A stretch of DNA of 45,560 nt. It comes from an uncultured Bacteroides sp. (GTDB lineage Bacteria > Bacteroidota > Bacteroidia > Bacteroidales > Bacteroidaceae). Under the pieces are notes generated by a model. The model ran no database searches and had not been told where the DNA came from. It saw only the letters and a list, made by a program, of their open reading frames with translations. Position 1 is the stretch's first letter; each line of letters starts with the position of its first letter. The position numbers and the translations under genes were made by a program. The DNA lies in contig CASDXF010000027.1 of the NCBI GenBank assembly GCA_949285075.1, positions 1-45,560 on the forward strand, written 5' to 3'. Shown here piece after piece: positions 17,080-26,512 of the stretch.

Positions 17080-17931
17080 ATGAAAGAGATTGTTTATGAC
17101 TTTTCGCATTCTAAAGCTCGCAACGCGCAGCACGTTCAATTCGTCACAGACTTGTTGGCGGCCATTCCGCAGGAGGTGGCCGAGGCTCGTGGATTCGCCG
17201 CCCAACGGACGGCCTTCGCCGCGGCCGCCGCGAATGAGCTGGAGTGTTTCCGCCCCGACAAGGCTTATCTTGAGACTCCTGAAATCGTGACCGCCGATAC
17301 GGCCCGAGACCAGATTTTCTATTTTTACAAGCAGGTGTCGCAGGCGTATGCGGACTATCATCCCGATGCCGACAAGCGGAAGGCGGGCGAGACCGTCGCC
17401 TTAGCTTTTCGTGAGGTGAAGGGAGCGGCGGCGTTCGATTACGCCTCGGAGACGGCTACGCTGACCGACCTTGTGGAGAAGTTGCGCTCGGAGCCTTACG
17501 CTTCGGCCCTGACGACGGTGGGGATGGAGTCCGCGCCCGACGAGATTGAGGAGGCCAACGAAGCGTTCAACACTGTCTACCTGAAACGCTCGGCCGAGGA
17601 GTGCGACCGGGCGCAGTCGTGGTCGATGAAGGCCCTGCGTCCCGTGACCGATGAGGCGTTCAACGCGTTGGCGAAGGCCATCAACGCCCTTTACGCGGTC
17701 AACGAGATGGTGACCGGCGACGAGGAGGCGGGCGCGGCGTTAGGCAAGGTGATGGATGACGTGAACGCCATAGTCGTCCGTCTGAAGAAGACGATGAATC
17801 AGGGAGCGGCCGGAATAAAGCCGGGTGAAGGCTCCTCGCAGCCGGGTGAGGGCGGTGAGGCTCCCGACCCGATATTGCCCGGAGGCGGAGACGAGGAGGA
17901 AGATGAAGAGTCGCCCGACCCCATCGTGTAA
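17080..17931 (+). CDS. DUF6261-like protein of unknown function
   Basis: Cytoplasmic, mostly helical protein of 283 aa resembling the Bacteroidales family DUF6261. It has no signal peptide or membrane segment. It opens with DFSHSKARNAQHVQFVTDLL, has paired helical regions (about 10-110 and 115-240) rich in Ala and Glu, with VYLKRSAEECDRAQSWSMKA in the middle and LYAVNEMVTGDEEAGAALG near the end. The last 40 residues are a low-complexity acidic tail built from PGEG and PDPI repeats (KPGEGSSQPGEGGEAPDPIL, DEEEDEESPDPIV), so probably disordered. Function unknown. Its leader carries the 40-bp tandem array. It faces the SUMF1 gene, 41 bp away. The family name is from recall of its pattern, not a search. 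Confidence 0.7.
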   Translation: MKEIVYDFSHSKARNAQHVQFVTDLLAAIPQEVAEARGFAAQRTAFAAAAANELECFRPDKAYLETPEIVTADTARDQIFYFYKQVSQAYADYHPDADKRKAGETVALAFREVKGAAAFDYASETATLTDLVEKLRSEPYASALTTVGMESAPDEIEEANEAFNTVYLKRSAEECDRAQSWSMKALRPVTDEAFNALAKAINALYAVNEMVTGDEEAGAALGKVMDDVNAIVVRLKKTMNQGAAGIKPGEGSSQPGEGGEAPDPILPGGGDEEEDEESPDPIV

Positions 17932-17972
17932 TCCGTAGGGGAGAGGGGCGCGTCGAGGCGAGGCGAACCGTG

Positions 17973-18959
17973 TCATTCGTGATGGGGACGCTGAGGCTTG
18001 GGTGCGCCCCTTTCGTGTCTTGTCGAGCCTGCGCCGTGGGCCACCCAGAGCGAGACGGCCAGTCTCATTCCGTAGTCGATGTCCCATCGGTCGGGGTTTA
18101 CGCCGTACCGGAAGGTGACCGTGCAATACTTCTCGAACGTGTAGAAGCTGCCGCCACGGAGCACCTTGTAGCCCTCCTCCCCGGAGGCGGGCGGTTTCGT
18201 GCCTGAACTGAAGGGTCTGCGCTCGTCGTACCAGTCGGCGCACCACTCGCAGACGTTTCCGCTCATGTCGTAGAGTCCAAGCTCGTTGGGACGCTTGCTC
18301 CCTACGCCGCTCGCCACGAAGGTGTTCTGGCTTCTGTTTCGGTTGCGGAAGCGGGCCACCTCCTCTGGATTGTCGCTTCCGGCGTAGCGGTGGTTCCCCG
18401 TGTTCAGTCCTCCCCGCGCGGCGTACTCCCATTCAGCCTCGGACGGCAGGCGGAAAGAGATGCCGCTCAGCCGTGTGAGGGTCTCGGCGAACTTTACCGC
18501 GTCGAACCAGTCGATTTGGTCTACCGGAGCGTCACGGCGGCGCAGCCTCGACGGGTTCTCTCCCGTGATGACGTACCACTCGTCCTGACTGACCTCGTAG
18601 CGGTTGATGAAAAAGGTGGAGACCGTCACGGGCAGGTCGCCGTTCTCGCCCATGTTCAGCGTCCCTCCCTCTACGAGCGCCATGTTCCAAAGGATGTAGC
18701 GTATGACCCGTTTCTGCTCTTCGGTCGCCTCCTCAGCCCATCGCAGCCGCTCCTCTAATCGCGGGTGCGGCTTGCCCACGCGCGCCGTGTCTCTCCGGCA
18801 CTTGTCGTGGAAGCGTTCCCATAACGCGGACGTTTCCCGCCGTGCGGGAAGCTCGTGATACGGACTCCATGAAAGGCTTTGCGCCGAGCCTTGCGCCATG
18901 CCCGCCCACAGTAGCGCGGCGCAGAGGGCGAGCCGTTTCCGAAAGTTCTTGTTCATCAT
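17973..18959 (-). CDS. Exported SUMF1/formylglycine-generating-enzyme-like protein
   Basis: Protein of 328 aa from the double ATG at 18959/18956, with a Sec signal peptide (MMNKNFRKRLALCAALLWAG, cleavage probably at GSA-Q). After a linker of about 75 residues comes a SUMF1 (C-type-lectin-like) domain: MALVEGGTLNMGENGD, FFINRYEVSQDEWYVITGEN, FRLPSEAEWEYAARGG, GLYDMSGNVCEWCADWYDE, YKVLRGGSFYTFEKYC and GMRLAVSL. The two adjacent active-site cysteines of true formylglycine-generating enzymes are not evident, so a binding or structural role (as in GldK-type proteins) is as likely as sulfatase maturation. There is no sulfatase gene nearby. The frame stays open upstream to 19481, but that part overlaps the dipeptidase gene and is not coding. 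Confidence 0.85.
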   Translation of the reverse strand: MMNKNFRKRLALCAALLWAGMAQGSAQSLSWSPYHELPARRETSALWERFHDKCRRDTARVGKPHPRLEERLRWAEEATEEQKRVIRYILWNMALVEGGTLNMGENGDLPVTVSTFFINRYEVSQDEWYVITGENPSRLRRRDAPVDQIDWFDAVKFAETLTRLSGISFRLPSEAEWEYAARGGLNTGNHRYAGSDNPEEVARFRNRNRSQNTFVASGVGSKRPNELGLYDMSGNVCEWCADWYDERRPFSSGTKPPASGEEGYKVLRGGSFYTFEKYCTVTFRYGVNPDRWDIDYGMRLAVSLWVAHGAGSTRHERGAPKPQRPHHE

Positions 18960-19001
18960 GTTCGGGTAATTGCTGTTTTTCCTTTTTGACGCGTAACGTA
19001 A

Positions 19002-19054
19002 CGAAAGGCCGCGACCGATTATTTTAAATAAGCGTAACGGGAAGCGGCCTTTCG
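19002..19054 (-). terminator. Stem-loop after the dipeptidase gene
   Basis: CGAAAGGCCGC (19002-19012) pairs perfectly with GCGGCCTTTCG (19044-19054), loop 31 nt, in the 131-bp gap between the dipeptidase stop and the SUMF1 start. It lacks a T-run, so termination strength is uncertain. Confidence 0.5.
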
Positions 19055-19090
19055 CGAGATATAATGAGAAAATGAAACATTCAGAATGAG

Positions 19091-20452
19091 CTATTCTTTG
19101 GCGTATTCCGTGTGGAACTCCACCACCGCCTCCACGCCTTTCCTGAATATGTCCAACGGGAAATTCTCGTTGGGCGAGTGGATGGCGTCGGACTCCAGTC
19201 CGAATCCCATGAGGATGGTCTTCACGCCCAGTACCCGCTCGAAGGTGGAGATGATGGGGATGCTTCCGCCCCTGCGCACCGCCAACGGTTTCCGGCCGAA
19301 CGCCACCTCGAACCCTCTCTCGGCGGCCCGGTAAGCCGGGTGCGAGATGGGGCACACGTAGCCCTGCCCGCCGTGCATGGGCGTTACCTTGACCCGCACG
19401 CCCTCGGGAGCGAGGCTCATCACGTAGTCGGCGAAGAGTCGGGAAATCTTGTGGTGGTCCTGATGCGGAACCAACCGGCACGACACCTTAGCGCAGGCCT
19501 TCGACGGCAGCACCGTCTTCGAGCCTTCGCCCGTGTAGCCGCCCCAGATGCCGCACACGTCGAACGAGGGCCGGCAGCTGTTGCGCTCCAACGTGCTGTA
19601 CCCCTTCTCGCCCCAGAGCGCGTCTACCCCGATGGCCTTCTTGTATTTCTCCTCGTCGAAGGGGATGCGGGCTATCATCTCCCGCTCCGCTCGCGGCACT
19701 TCCTCCACGTCGTCGTAGAATCCCGGCACGGTGACGCGCCCGTCGCCGTCCGTCAGCTTGCCGATAATCTGGCAGAGCGCGTTGACGGGATTGGCCACCG
19801 CCCCGCCGAAGTGTCCCGAGTGCAGGTCGCGGTTCGGCCCCGTCACCTCTATCTCCCAGTAGGCCAGTCCCCGCAGTCCGGTGGTCAGCGACGGGAGGTC
19901 GGCTCCTAGCATACTGGTGTCCGACACGAGAATCACGTCCGCCCGGAGCAGTTCCCGGTGCTCCTCGCAGAAGGCTTCGAGACTGGGCGAGCCAATCTCC
20001 TCCTCGCCCTCGAAGATGAACTTCACGTTGTTGCGCAGCGTGCCGCTCCTGACGAGATACTCGAAGGCCTTCACCTGAATGAACGACTGTCCCTTGTCGT
20101 CGTCCGCTCCGCGCGCCCAGATTCGTCCGTCACGTATCTCCGGCTCGAAGGGCACGCTTTTCCACAGCTCCAGCGGCTCGGCGGGCATCACGTCGTAATG
20201 GGCGTATACCAACACGGTCTTGGCGTTCGGGTCTACCGTCTTTTGCGCGAAGACAATCGGGTTTCCCTTCGACGGCATGACGAGGGCCTCGTCCGCTCCC
20301 GCCTCCGACAGCAGTTGCGCCCACCGTTCAGCACAGGCCAACATATCGTCACGGTGTTCCGGCGCGGAGCTGACGCTCGGTATGCGTATGAGGCCGAAGA
20401 GGTCGTCCATGAATTTCGCCTCGTTCGCGGCGATGTATTGCTGTATATCCAT
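19091..20452 (-). CDS. M20-family dipeptidase
   Basis: Cytoplasmic zinc dipeptidase/acetylornithine-deacetylase-like protein, 453 aa, full length for the family. Metal ligands are visible: His85 and Asp87 in VYAHYDVMP, the bridging Asp in RGADDDKGQ (117-119), the general base Glu in FEGEEEIGS (about 151), Asp in LVSDTSM, and a C-terminal His in the PIISTFERVLG region. The lid/dimerisation domain carries DLHSGHFGGAVANPVNAL. Sequence type is the M20 dipeptidase group (CNDP-like) rather than DapE. It starts 15 bp after the aroC stop, so the two are an operon. Confidence 0.95.
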   Translation of the reverse strand: MDIQQYIAANEAKFMDDLFGLIRIPSVSSAPEHRDDMLACAERWAQLLSEAGADEALVMPSKGNPIVFAQKTVDPNAKTVLVYAHYDVMPAEPLELWKSVPFEPEIRDGRIWARGADDDKGQSFIQVKAFEYLVRSGTLRNNVKFIFEGEEEIGSPSLEAFCEEHRELLRADVILVSDTSMLGADLPSLTTGLRGLAYWEIEVTGPNRDLHSGHFGGAVANPVNALCQIIGKLTDGDGRVTVPGFYDDVEEVPRAEREMIARIPFDEEKYKKAIGVDALWGEKGYSTLERNSCRPSFDVCGIWGGYTGEGSKTVLPSKACAKVSCRLVPHQDHHKISRLFADYVMSLAPEGVRVKVTPMHGGQGYVCPISHPAYRAAERGFEVAFGRKPLAVRRGGSIPIISTFERVLGVKTILMGFGLESDAIHSPNENFPLDIFRKGVEAVVEFHTEYAKE

Positions 20453-20467
20453 TTTGAGTCTTAGCGT

Positions 20468-21544
20468 TTACAGTTGTGTTGTCTTGTCCAGCAGATAATA
20501 GTCGAGTATGGTCATGGCGGCCATCGCCTCCACGATGGGCACCGCGCGGGGCAGTACGCACGGGTCGTGCCGTCCTTTCGCCTTCATCGTGGTGTCCACG
20601 CCGTTGACGTTGACCGTCTCCTGCTCCATCAGCAAGGTCGCTATGGGCTTGAACACCACGCGGAAGTAGATGTCCTGCCCGTTGCTTATGCCTCCCTGAA
20701 TGCCTCCGGAGTGGTTGGTGTGCGTCTCGATTCGTCCGTGGTTGTTGTAGAACACGTCGTTCTGTTCCGAGCCTCTCATCTTCAGCCCCTTGAATCCCTC
20801 TCCGTACTCGAAGGCCTTCGCCGCGTTGATGCTCAGCATGGCGTTTCCTAATGCGGCGTGCAGCTTGCCGAATACGGGTTGGCCCAGTCCGATGGGGCAT
20901 CCCTTGATGACGCAGGTGATGGTTCCGCCTATGGTGTCTCCCTCCTCCTTCACCTTATAGATAAGTTCGGCCATTTCCTTCGCCTTTATCGGGTCGGGGC
21001 AGCGCACGTCGTTCGTCTCTATCAGGTCGAAGTCATACTCCCAGTAATCCTCCTCCAGTTTGATGCCTCCCACCTGCGAGGTGAAGGCCGTCACGCTGAT
21101 GCCCAGCTGCCGCAGGGCCAGTTTAGCCAACGCTCCCGCTACCACCCTTGAGATGGTCTCCCTCGCCGACGAGCGGCCGCCTCCGCGGTAGTCGCGGATG
21201 CCGTACTTCACCGTGTACGTGTAGTCGGCGTGCGAGGGCCGGTAGACGTTGCGCAGGTTGTTATAGTCGCTTGAGTTCTGGTTCTTGTTCCAGACAATGA
21301 ATCCTATCGGACAGCCGGTGGACTTTCCTTCGAAAATGCCGGAGAGGAACTCCACCTTGTCGTTTTCTTGGCGCGCTGTCGTAAGGATGGATTGTCCCGG
21401 ACGGCGCCGGTTCAGCTCTTGCTGTACAAACTCTTCGTCGATGACGATACCCGAGGGGAATCCGTCGATTACTCCTCCTACTCCTTTTCCGTGTGACTCT
21501 CCGAAACTGGTGAGACGGAACACATTTCCAAATGAATTAAACAT
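20468..21544 (-). CDS. aroC: Chorismate synthase
   Basis: Converts 5-enolpyruvylshikimate-3-phosphate to chorismate, the last shared step of aromatic amino-acid synthesis, using reduced FMN. 358 aa, full length. Family signatures are [18 protein letters not shown] near the N-terminus, [14 protein letters not shown], the conserved [20 protein letters not shown] block, and [20 protein letters not shown] with [20 protein letters not shown]. Start ATG at 21544 gives the usual [19 protein letters not shown]. First gene of a two-gene minus-strand operon with the dipeptidase. Confidence 0.98.
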   Translation of the reverse strand: MFNSFGNVFRLTSFGESHGKGVGGVIDGFPSGIVIDEEFVQQELNRRRPGQSILTTARQENDKVEFLSGIFEGKSTGCPIGFIVWNKNQNSSDYNNLRNVYRPSHADYTYTVKYGIRDYRGGGRSSARETISRVVAGALAKLALRQLGISVTAFTSQVGGIKLEEDYWEYDFDLIETNDVRCPDPIKAKEMAELIYKVKEEGDTIGGTITCVIKGCPIGLGQPVFGKLHAALGNAMLSINAAKAFEYGEGFKGLKMRGSEQNDVFYNNHGRIETHTNHSGGIQGGISNGQDIYFRVVFKPIATLLMEQETVNVNGVDTTMKAKGRHDPCVLPRAVPIVEAMAAMTILDYYLLDKTTQL

Positions 21545-21569
21545 AGTCGTGGCTTTAAAATAGTCTATG

Positions 21570-21577
21570 CAAATATA
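21570..21577 (-). promoter_or_regulatory. Candidate -7 element of aroC
   Basis: Minus-strand TATATTTG, an exact match to TAnnTTTG, 25 bp before the aroC start. No -33 match at the right distance. Confidence 0.5.
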
Positions 21578-21712
21578 ACAAAGTTTGTGATAGAAAGGTT
21601 GCGCATATAGAAAAAAAAGTCGCGGTTCGAGAACCTTTAAGGGGAAGACTTGAATCCTGAAGGTTCGTTTGACCGGATTTTTGAATGTGGAAGGCCTATG
21701 CCGCTCCTGCGT

Positions 21713-22251
21713 GAAAATGTTCCGTTTTTAAGATTTTGGCTTGAAAAATGACTTGAATCCGGGAGCTTTTAGCCGCCGTTACGTGCGAAAAAGCGCGTAT
21801 TTGTATGACTTTTTGGCCCGAAATATAGATATTCATGCGGTCAGTGGGCTACTTTTATGCTGTAAGAAAGGCATATCCTTTATGTGCCGTAGCGCTACGG
21901 CTCGGAACAGGCAGGGCAGCGGCTCGTGAGCCGTGGGGCTTTCCCTCAAACGCTTTACGCCTTTTAGGGGTCTGGGGAAGGCTTTTCACCCGTTTCCGCT
22001 TCTAATTCGTCGGATTTTCCGTTCACGATAAAAGTGCCAAAAACATGCGGATATGTGACTTTATGTGACGATGGGCTGTCTGTTTTGCTGAACTTAAAGC
22101 GAAATGACGCCATACTTTCCGCCTCTCTGACATCCTGAATTTCGCTAACGCCTCTATACCGCGTTTTTTACGCTCGCGCCTTGCTTCGGCCGGAATTATC
22201 GCGATGTAGAAGGCTCAAAGTGGCCAGTTTTTCAATATGGTTTGTTTTTAA
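21713..22251 (-). repeat. Long intergenic repeat, copy E (539 bp, reversed)
   Basis: Read on the minus strand it starts with TTAAAAACAAACCATATTG and AAAAACTGGCCA (22251 downward), has CGCGATAATTCCGGCCG, then GGCGTTAGCGAAATTCAGGA, the G+C-rich block around 21890-21945, and ends with TCTTAAAAACGGAACATTTTC (21733-21713). It is the most diverged full copy and the only one on the minus strand. It fills the gap between aroC and the GH2 gene. Confidence 0.7.
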
Positions 22252-22308
22252 TATTCTGCCAGAGACTTGCGTGATGACTTTTTGTTCAATCTTTTTCTTA
22301 AAAAGAGA

Positions 22309-22350
22309 AAGAGGCCTCAAGCGGCGGTTTCCCAACGCTTGAAGCCTCTT
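22309..22350 (-). terminator. Rho-independent terminator of the GH2 gene
   Basis: AAGAGGC and TCAAGCG (22309-22323) pair with CGCTTGA and GCCTCTT (22336-22350), one mismatch, followed on the minus strand by TTTCTCTTTTT. Confidence 0.8.
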
Positions 22351-22402
22351 ATTTCCCTCTTTCCGGAGGCGGAGACTGATCTGTCTTAACCTCGGCTAAA
22401 GG

Positions 22403-24271
22403 TTACTTCGTCTCCGGTTCTTGACTGAATATCTCGTGAATCAGCTTCATGTCGAATTTCGGCGTGCGGTCGTAGTAGTAAATGCCGTTCTGCTCCTGCT
22501 CCACATCGGTGAGCTGCGTGTAGCAGTATCCCCACACCTGTTCGTGCAGTTCGAGGATAACCTTGATTTGCCCTCTAAGCCGTTCGATAAACTCTTTCTC
22601 GGACTTCGGAGCCTCTCCGTATCCCCACGAAGCGCCGGTGTTGCCCTTGTCTTGTCCTTTCACCCACTTTATGCCGCCTACCTCGTCGATAAGGAACGGA
22701 ATCTGGCCGTCGTATGCCGGATAGCTGTAGTCGTCCACCGTCTGCGGGGCGTTGAATCCGATGTTCCGCTGCGGGTAGCCTTGCAGGTTACCCGGTCTCT
22801 TGAACGGTTTCTCGTGCTTTTTGCTTTCTCCCGCGATGTTCTTCTTCAGCTGCTCCGGATTCTGCTCGTAGTTGTGGAAGCTCCATATATCCGTCTTCAC
22901 GTGTACGCCTCCGCTTGCGTCGTGGAACGGGCGTGTCGGGTCGATGGCCTTTGTCAGGTTATACAAGTCCGAGGTCAGGCGGGGGTACTGCACCCTGTCC
23001 GGCCACCATTCCTCGTTCATCGGCGTCCAAATCAGCAGTGAGGGGTGATTGCGGTCGCGGCACACGATTTCCGACCATTCTGTCAGGAAGTTGCGGGCCA
23101 CCTCTATGTCGTTGGCGTCCATGCCCCAACTCGGAGCCTCTCCCCACGTGATGTAGCCCAGTTTGTCGGCCCAGTAGTAGAAACGCTCCTCGAATACCTT
23201 CTGGTGCAGGCGCGCGCCGTTGAATCCTGCGGCCATAGAGAGTTCGATGTCTTTCTTCAACGCCTCGTCCGAGGGAGCGGTCCAAATGCCGTCCGGATAG
23301 AATCCCTGATCCAGTACCAACCTTTGGTAGTAAGGCTTGTTGTTCAGGTAGATTTTGTTTCCCTCGGTATGCACTTTGCGCATTCCGACGTACGAGTTCA
23401 CCTCGTCTATCACGTTTCCTTCCTCGTCCGTCAGCTGATAGTTCAAGTCGTAGAGGAAGGGAGATTCCGGTGACCATAGCTTGGCTTTCTTCACGGGCAG
23501 TACCGCTATGGCGCTGTTCGTCGCCTTCACTTTGGCCGAGGCTACCGTCTTGTCTCCGTCTTTCAGCGTGATTTTTAACGTGTTCCCCCCTTCGGCGTAG
23601 AAGCGCGGGCGAACGATAATCTGGCTTTGGTCAATGTCGGTCAGCACCTGAGCCGATTGCAGTCCTTCGTTCGCTACGGCCTCCATCCATACCGTTTGCC
23701 AGATTCCGGTCGTGCGCGTGTAGTTGCATCCGTGCGACTCGTGGTGCAGGCTCTGCTTACCTGCGCTTTGCAGCCCGGAACGCAGGTCGCTCGACGCTTT
23801 CACCACCAGATGGTGCTGGCCGCCGGCCTTGACGAACGGCGTGATGTCGACGGAGAATGACGAGCTTCCGCCGAAGTGCCGTCCGGCGATAACCCCGTCG
23901 ATGTATATCTCGGCGGTATAGTAAACCGCTCCGAAGTTCAGCATGATTTTCTTTCCGTCCCATTCTTGCGGAATGTCGATGGAGCGGTGATACCAGATAT
24001 GGTTGATGAAATCGGTATGCCCCACGCCGGACAGTTTGCTTTCCGGACAAAAGGGCACGAGGATTTTCCCCTCGAACGAGGTTGCCTTTTGATACCCTTT
24101 CTCTTTACCCGTATTTACAAAATCGAACGTATAGTCCCATTGTCCGTTCAGGTTGACCCACGCCTCGCGCTCGAACTGCGGTCGGGGATACTCCTTGCGC
24201 GGGATATCGGCGGCGGGAGATTGCACGGCAAAGCCAATCGCCGTGATAACTGCTGCTAAAAGTCTCTTCAT
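22403..24271 (-). CDS. Secreted glycoside hydrolase family 2 enzyme
   Basis: Periplasmic or exported beta-glycosidase of family GH2, 622 aa. Signal peptide MKRLLAAVITAIGFAVQSPA with cleavage near AA-D. Domains in order: sugar-binding jelly roll (about 25-200; LNGQWDYTFDF, WYHRSIDIPQEWDGKKI, HESHGCNYTRTTGIWQTVWM), Ig-like domain (about 205-300) and TIM barrel (305-615). The acid/base is Glu420 in WTPMNEEWWP and the nucleophile Glu530 in FLIDEVGG. The domain set fits the beta-galactosidase/beta-glucuronidase branch, but substrate specificity cannot be read. It is a single-gene unit, not in a polysaccharide-utilisation locus visible here. Confidence 0.93.
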   Translation of the reverse strand: MKRLLAAVITAIGFAVQSPAADIPRKEYPRPQFEREAWVNLNGQWDYTFDFVNTGKEKGYQKATSFEGKILVPFCPESKLSGVGHTDFINHIWYHRSIDIPQEWDGKKIMLNFGAVYYTAEIYIDGVIAGRHFGGSSSFSVDITPFVKAGGQHHLVVKASSDLRSGLQSAGKQSLHHESHGCNYTRTTGIWQTVWMEAVANEGLQSAQVLTDIDQSQIIVRPRFYAEGGNTLKITLKDGDKTVASAKVKATNSAIAVLPVKKAKLWSPESPFLYDLNYQLTDEEGNVIDEVNSYVGMRKVHTEGNKIYLNNKPYYQRLVLDQGFYPDGIWTAPSDEALKKDIELSMAAGFNGARLHQKVFEERFYYWADKLGYITWGEAPSWGMDANDIEVARNFLTEWSEIVCRDRNHPSLLIWTPMNEEWWPDRVQYPRLTSDLYNLTKAIDPTRPFHDASGGVHVKTDIWSFHNYEQNPEQLKKNIAGESKKHEKPFKRPGNLQGYPQRNIGFNAPQTVDDYSYPAYDGQIPFLIDEVGGIKWVKGQDKGNTGASWGYGEAPKSEKEFIERLRGQIKVILELHEQVWGYCYTQLTDVEQEQNGIYYYDRTPKFDMKLIHEIFSQEPETK

Positions 24272-24310
24272 AATGATGCCTTTTGTTAATAATTAAATAA
24301 TTTGAATTCG

Positions 24311-24318
24311 CAAAAGTA
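24311..24318 (-). promoter_or_regulatory. Candidate -7 element of the GH2 gene
   Basis: Minus-strand TACTTTTG matches TAnnTTTG, 39 bp before the start at 24271; minus-strand TTTC at 24336-24339 is a weak -33 (17-bp spacer). Confidence 0.5.
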
Positions 24319-24473
24319 AGCCTTATCCGATGGAGGAAAGCGGTTTCGCTTGTTTAAAAAATATAAATAACGTGAGTGTGGCGTAAGGCGCTCCGTCTCC
24401 TTCTTTTCTGTCGGCGGCGTATTTCCCTTGTAAAAAACGCCCGTCAAGTACCGGCGGTAAAGGAGGAAATGCT

Positions 24474-24481
24474 TAATTTTG
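24474..24481 (+). promoter_or_regulatory. Candidate -7 element of the UPF0597 gene
   Basis: TAATTTTG is a TAnnTTTG match 21 bp before the ATG at 24503. It also argues against an in-frame TTG start at 24479, which lies inside the promoter element. Confidence 0.5.
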
Positions 24482-24502
24482 CGGAAATTTAAGAAAACAT
24501 CT

Positions 24503-25789
24503 ATGACAGAGACAGAAAGGAAACAAATCATCAATTTGATAAAGAGAGAAGTGGTTCCCGCCATCGGCTGTACCGAGCCTATCGCCGTGGCTCTATGCGT
24601 GGCTAAGGCTGCGGAAACATTGGGTGAGTGGCCCGAGAAGGTGGAAGTTCTGCTAAGCGCCAATATATTAAAGAACGCGATGGGGGTCGGCATTCCCGGC
24701 ACGGACATGGTAGGGCTTCCCATTGCGGTGGCTTTAGGTGCGTTGATAGGCAAGTCCGAATATCAGTTGGAGGTGCTGAGAGACTGTACGCCGGAAGCCG
24801 TAGAGCGGGCTAAACGCTTTCTGAGCGAAAAGCGTGTCTTTATCTCTTTAAAGGAAAGTATTGTCGAGAAACTCTATATTGAGGTCATCTGTTATTCCAA
24901 TGGGCATAAGGCGGAGGCCGTCATTTCTGGCGGACATACGTCCTTCGTCTATATTGCGAAGGACGGAGAGGTCACGCTCGACAAGCGGCAGCCTTCCGGC
25001 GAAGAGGAAGAGGAAGAGACGGTAGAACTAACCTTGAAGCGGGTATATGATTTCGCTATGACGGCCCCGTTGGATGAGATACGCTTTATTCTCGATACGG
25101 CCCGCCTGAACAAGGCCGCTGCGGAACAGTCGTTCAAGGGAAGCTACGGGCATTCGCTCGGCCGGATGCTGCGGGGAAATTACGAGCATAAGATTATGGG
25201 CGACAGTGTCTTCTCGCATATCCTCTCCTATACCTCGGGAGCCTGCGACGCTCGCATGGCGGGGGCGATGATTCCGGTGATGAGTAATTCCGGGAGTGGC
25301 AATCAGGGTATTTCCGCCACGTTGCCGGTGGTTGTCTTTGCCGAAGAGAACGGCAAGACGGAAGAAGAGTTGATTCGCGCCTTGACGCTGAGTCATCTGA
25401 CGGTTATTTATATTAAGCAGAGTCTTGGGAGGCTTTCGGCCCTTTGCGGTTGTGTAGTGGCGGCCACGGGTTCCAGTTGTGGCATTACGTGGCTGATGGG
25501 CGGAACGTATCAGCAGGTCTCTTTTGCCGTTCAGAATATGATAGCCAATCTTACCGGTATGATTTGCGACGGAGCCAAGCCCAGTTGCGCCCTCAAGGTG
25601 ACTACGGGTGTATCTACCGCGGTGCTTTCTGCTATTATGGCAATGGAGAACCGTTGCGTCACCTCCGTTGAGGGCATTATCGACGAAGATGTTGACCAGA
25701 GTATCCGTAACCTTACCCGTATAGGCTCGCAAGCCATGAATGAGACGGACAAGATGGTGTTGGACATCATGACGCATAAGAAGGGATAA
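24503..25789 (+). CDS. UPF0597 / L-cysteine desulfidase-like protein
   Basis: Protein of 428 aa in the UPF0597 (YhaM) family, related to the alpha chain of iron-sulfur L-serine dehydratase and to archaeal L-cysteine desulfidase, which releases sulfide, ammonia and pyruvate from cysteine. The N-terminal VVPAIGCTEPIAVALCVAKA contains the first conserved cysteine; the glycine-rich ISGGHTSFVYIAKDGEV follows. Further cysteines that could hold a 4Fe-4S cluster are in LCGCVVAATGSSCGITW and MICDGAKPSCALKVTTG. Other blocks are SNSGSGNQGISATLPVV and SVEGIIDEDVDQSIRNL. Cytosolic, no signal. ATG 24503 is chosen over TTG 24479 because of the promoter position. The exact substrate is inferred from family only. 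Confidence 0.9.
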   Translation: MTETERKQIINLIKREVVPAIGCTEPIAVALCVAKAAETLGEWPEKVEVLLSANILKNAMGVGIPGTDMVGLPIAVALGALIGKSEYQLEVLRDCTPEAVERAKRFLSEKRVFISLKESIVEKLYIEVICYSNGHKAEAVISGGHTSFVYIAKDGEVTLDKRQPSGEEEEEETVELTLKRVYDFAMTAPLDEIRFILDTARLNKAAAEQSFKGSYGHSLGRMLRGNYEHKIMGDSVFSHILSYTSGACDARMAGAMIPVMSNSGSGNQGISATLPVVVFAEENGKTEEELIRALTLSHLTVIYIKQSLGRLSALCGCVVAATGSSCGITWLMGGTYQQVSFAVQNMIANLTGMICDGAKPSCALKVTTGVSTAVLSAIMAMENRCVTSVEGIIDEDVDQSIRNLTRIGSQAMNETDKMVLDIMTHKKG

Positions 25790-25809
25790 GGCTTAGTGCG
25801 ATGATATGA

Positions 25810-25855
25810 TAATGCCGGCCATTCCAATTGGAGTAGCCGGCATTACTTTTTTTCT
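25810..25855 (+). terminator. Rho-independent terminator
   Basis: TAATGCCGGC (25810-25819) pairs with GCCGGCATTA (25836-25845), then an 8-T run. It ends the UPF0597 gene and may also serve the convergent FKBP gene. Confidence 0.9.
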
Positions 25856-25887
25856 TATACGTACCGGAGACTTTTCGTCCGATAGCA

Positions 25888-26463
25888 TCAGTGGCAGCAT
25901 CCGTCGCCGCATCCGTGGTCACCACATTCGTGGTCTCCACAGCCGCCGCATCCGCAACCGCATCCGCCGCCGGTCATGGCCTTCACCAGTTCCTGAATTT
26001 CTTCGTTCGTGGCGGGGCGGCTCTCTATCACCTCACCCTCGAAGGTCAGGTCGGCCCCGGCGAGCGGGTGGTTCAGGTCTACCACTACCACGTCCGGATT
26101 GATTTTTACTACACTGGCGTTTATGTGCTGTCCCTCGCTGGTCATCAGGGGAATGATGTTTCCTTCCTTTACGCGCTTCTCGTCGAACTTGCCGTCAACC
26201 TCGAACACGTTCTTGGGCAGCTCTATCACGTGCTCCTTGTCGTATTCGCCGTAAGCCCTTTCGGCCGGAACGGTAAAGTTGAACTTGTCCCCTTGAGACA
26301 GCTTGACGATTTCGTTCTCGAAGTCTTCCAACATCGTACCCATGCCGGAGATGAACTGGAAGGGATGGTCCGCCTTAGCTTCCTCGAATAATTCCTTCTT
26401 GCCGTCGTCCGTCGTATATAGTCTGTACGCGACGGTAATGTACTTGTTTTCTATTGTTTCCAT
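25888..26463 (-). CDS. SlyD-like FKBP-type peptidyl-prolyl isomerase
   Basis: Cytosolic prolyl isomerase/chaperone of 191 aa. The FKBP domain with the SlyD-type IF insertion is in YITVAYRLYTTDDGKKELFE, FISGMGTMLEDFENEIVKLS, DKFNFTVPAERAYGEYD and the closing VVVVDLNHPLAGADLTFEGE. The C-terminal 26 residues are a metal-binding tail full of Cys and His (GGGCGCGCGGCGDHECG, DHGCGDGCCH), as in SlyD proteins that bind nickel or zinc. Start ATG at 26463 follows a -7 box at 26513-26520. Single gene. Confidence 0.93.
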   Translation of the reverse strand: METIENKYITVAYRLYTTDDGKKELFEEAKADHPFQFISGMGTMLEDFENEIVKLSQGDKFNFTVPAERAYGEYDKEHVIELPKNVFEVDGKFDEKRVKEGNIIPLMTSEGQHINASVVKINPDVVVVDLNHPLAGADLTFEGEVIESRPATNEEIQELVKAMTGGGCGCGCGGCGDHECGDHGCGDGCCH

Positions 26464-26512
26464 TAATCTGTTTTTATATGTTAATATACTCTGTCGGATG
26501 CCTTCGGGCCGA

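Noticed and set aside
16627-17361. A minus-strand open frame of 244 codons across the 40-bp repeats
   Set aside because: Its sequence is only the reverse reading of the tandem units (Arg/Ala/Thr-rich) plus the start of the real gene at 17080; no family resemblance or translation signal.
18960-19481. Upstream extension of the SUMF1 reading frame
   Set aside because: It overlaps the dipeptidase gene on the same strand and precedes a clear signal peptide at 18959.
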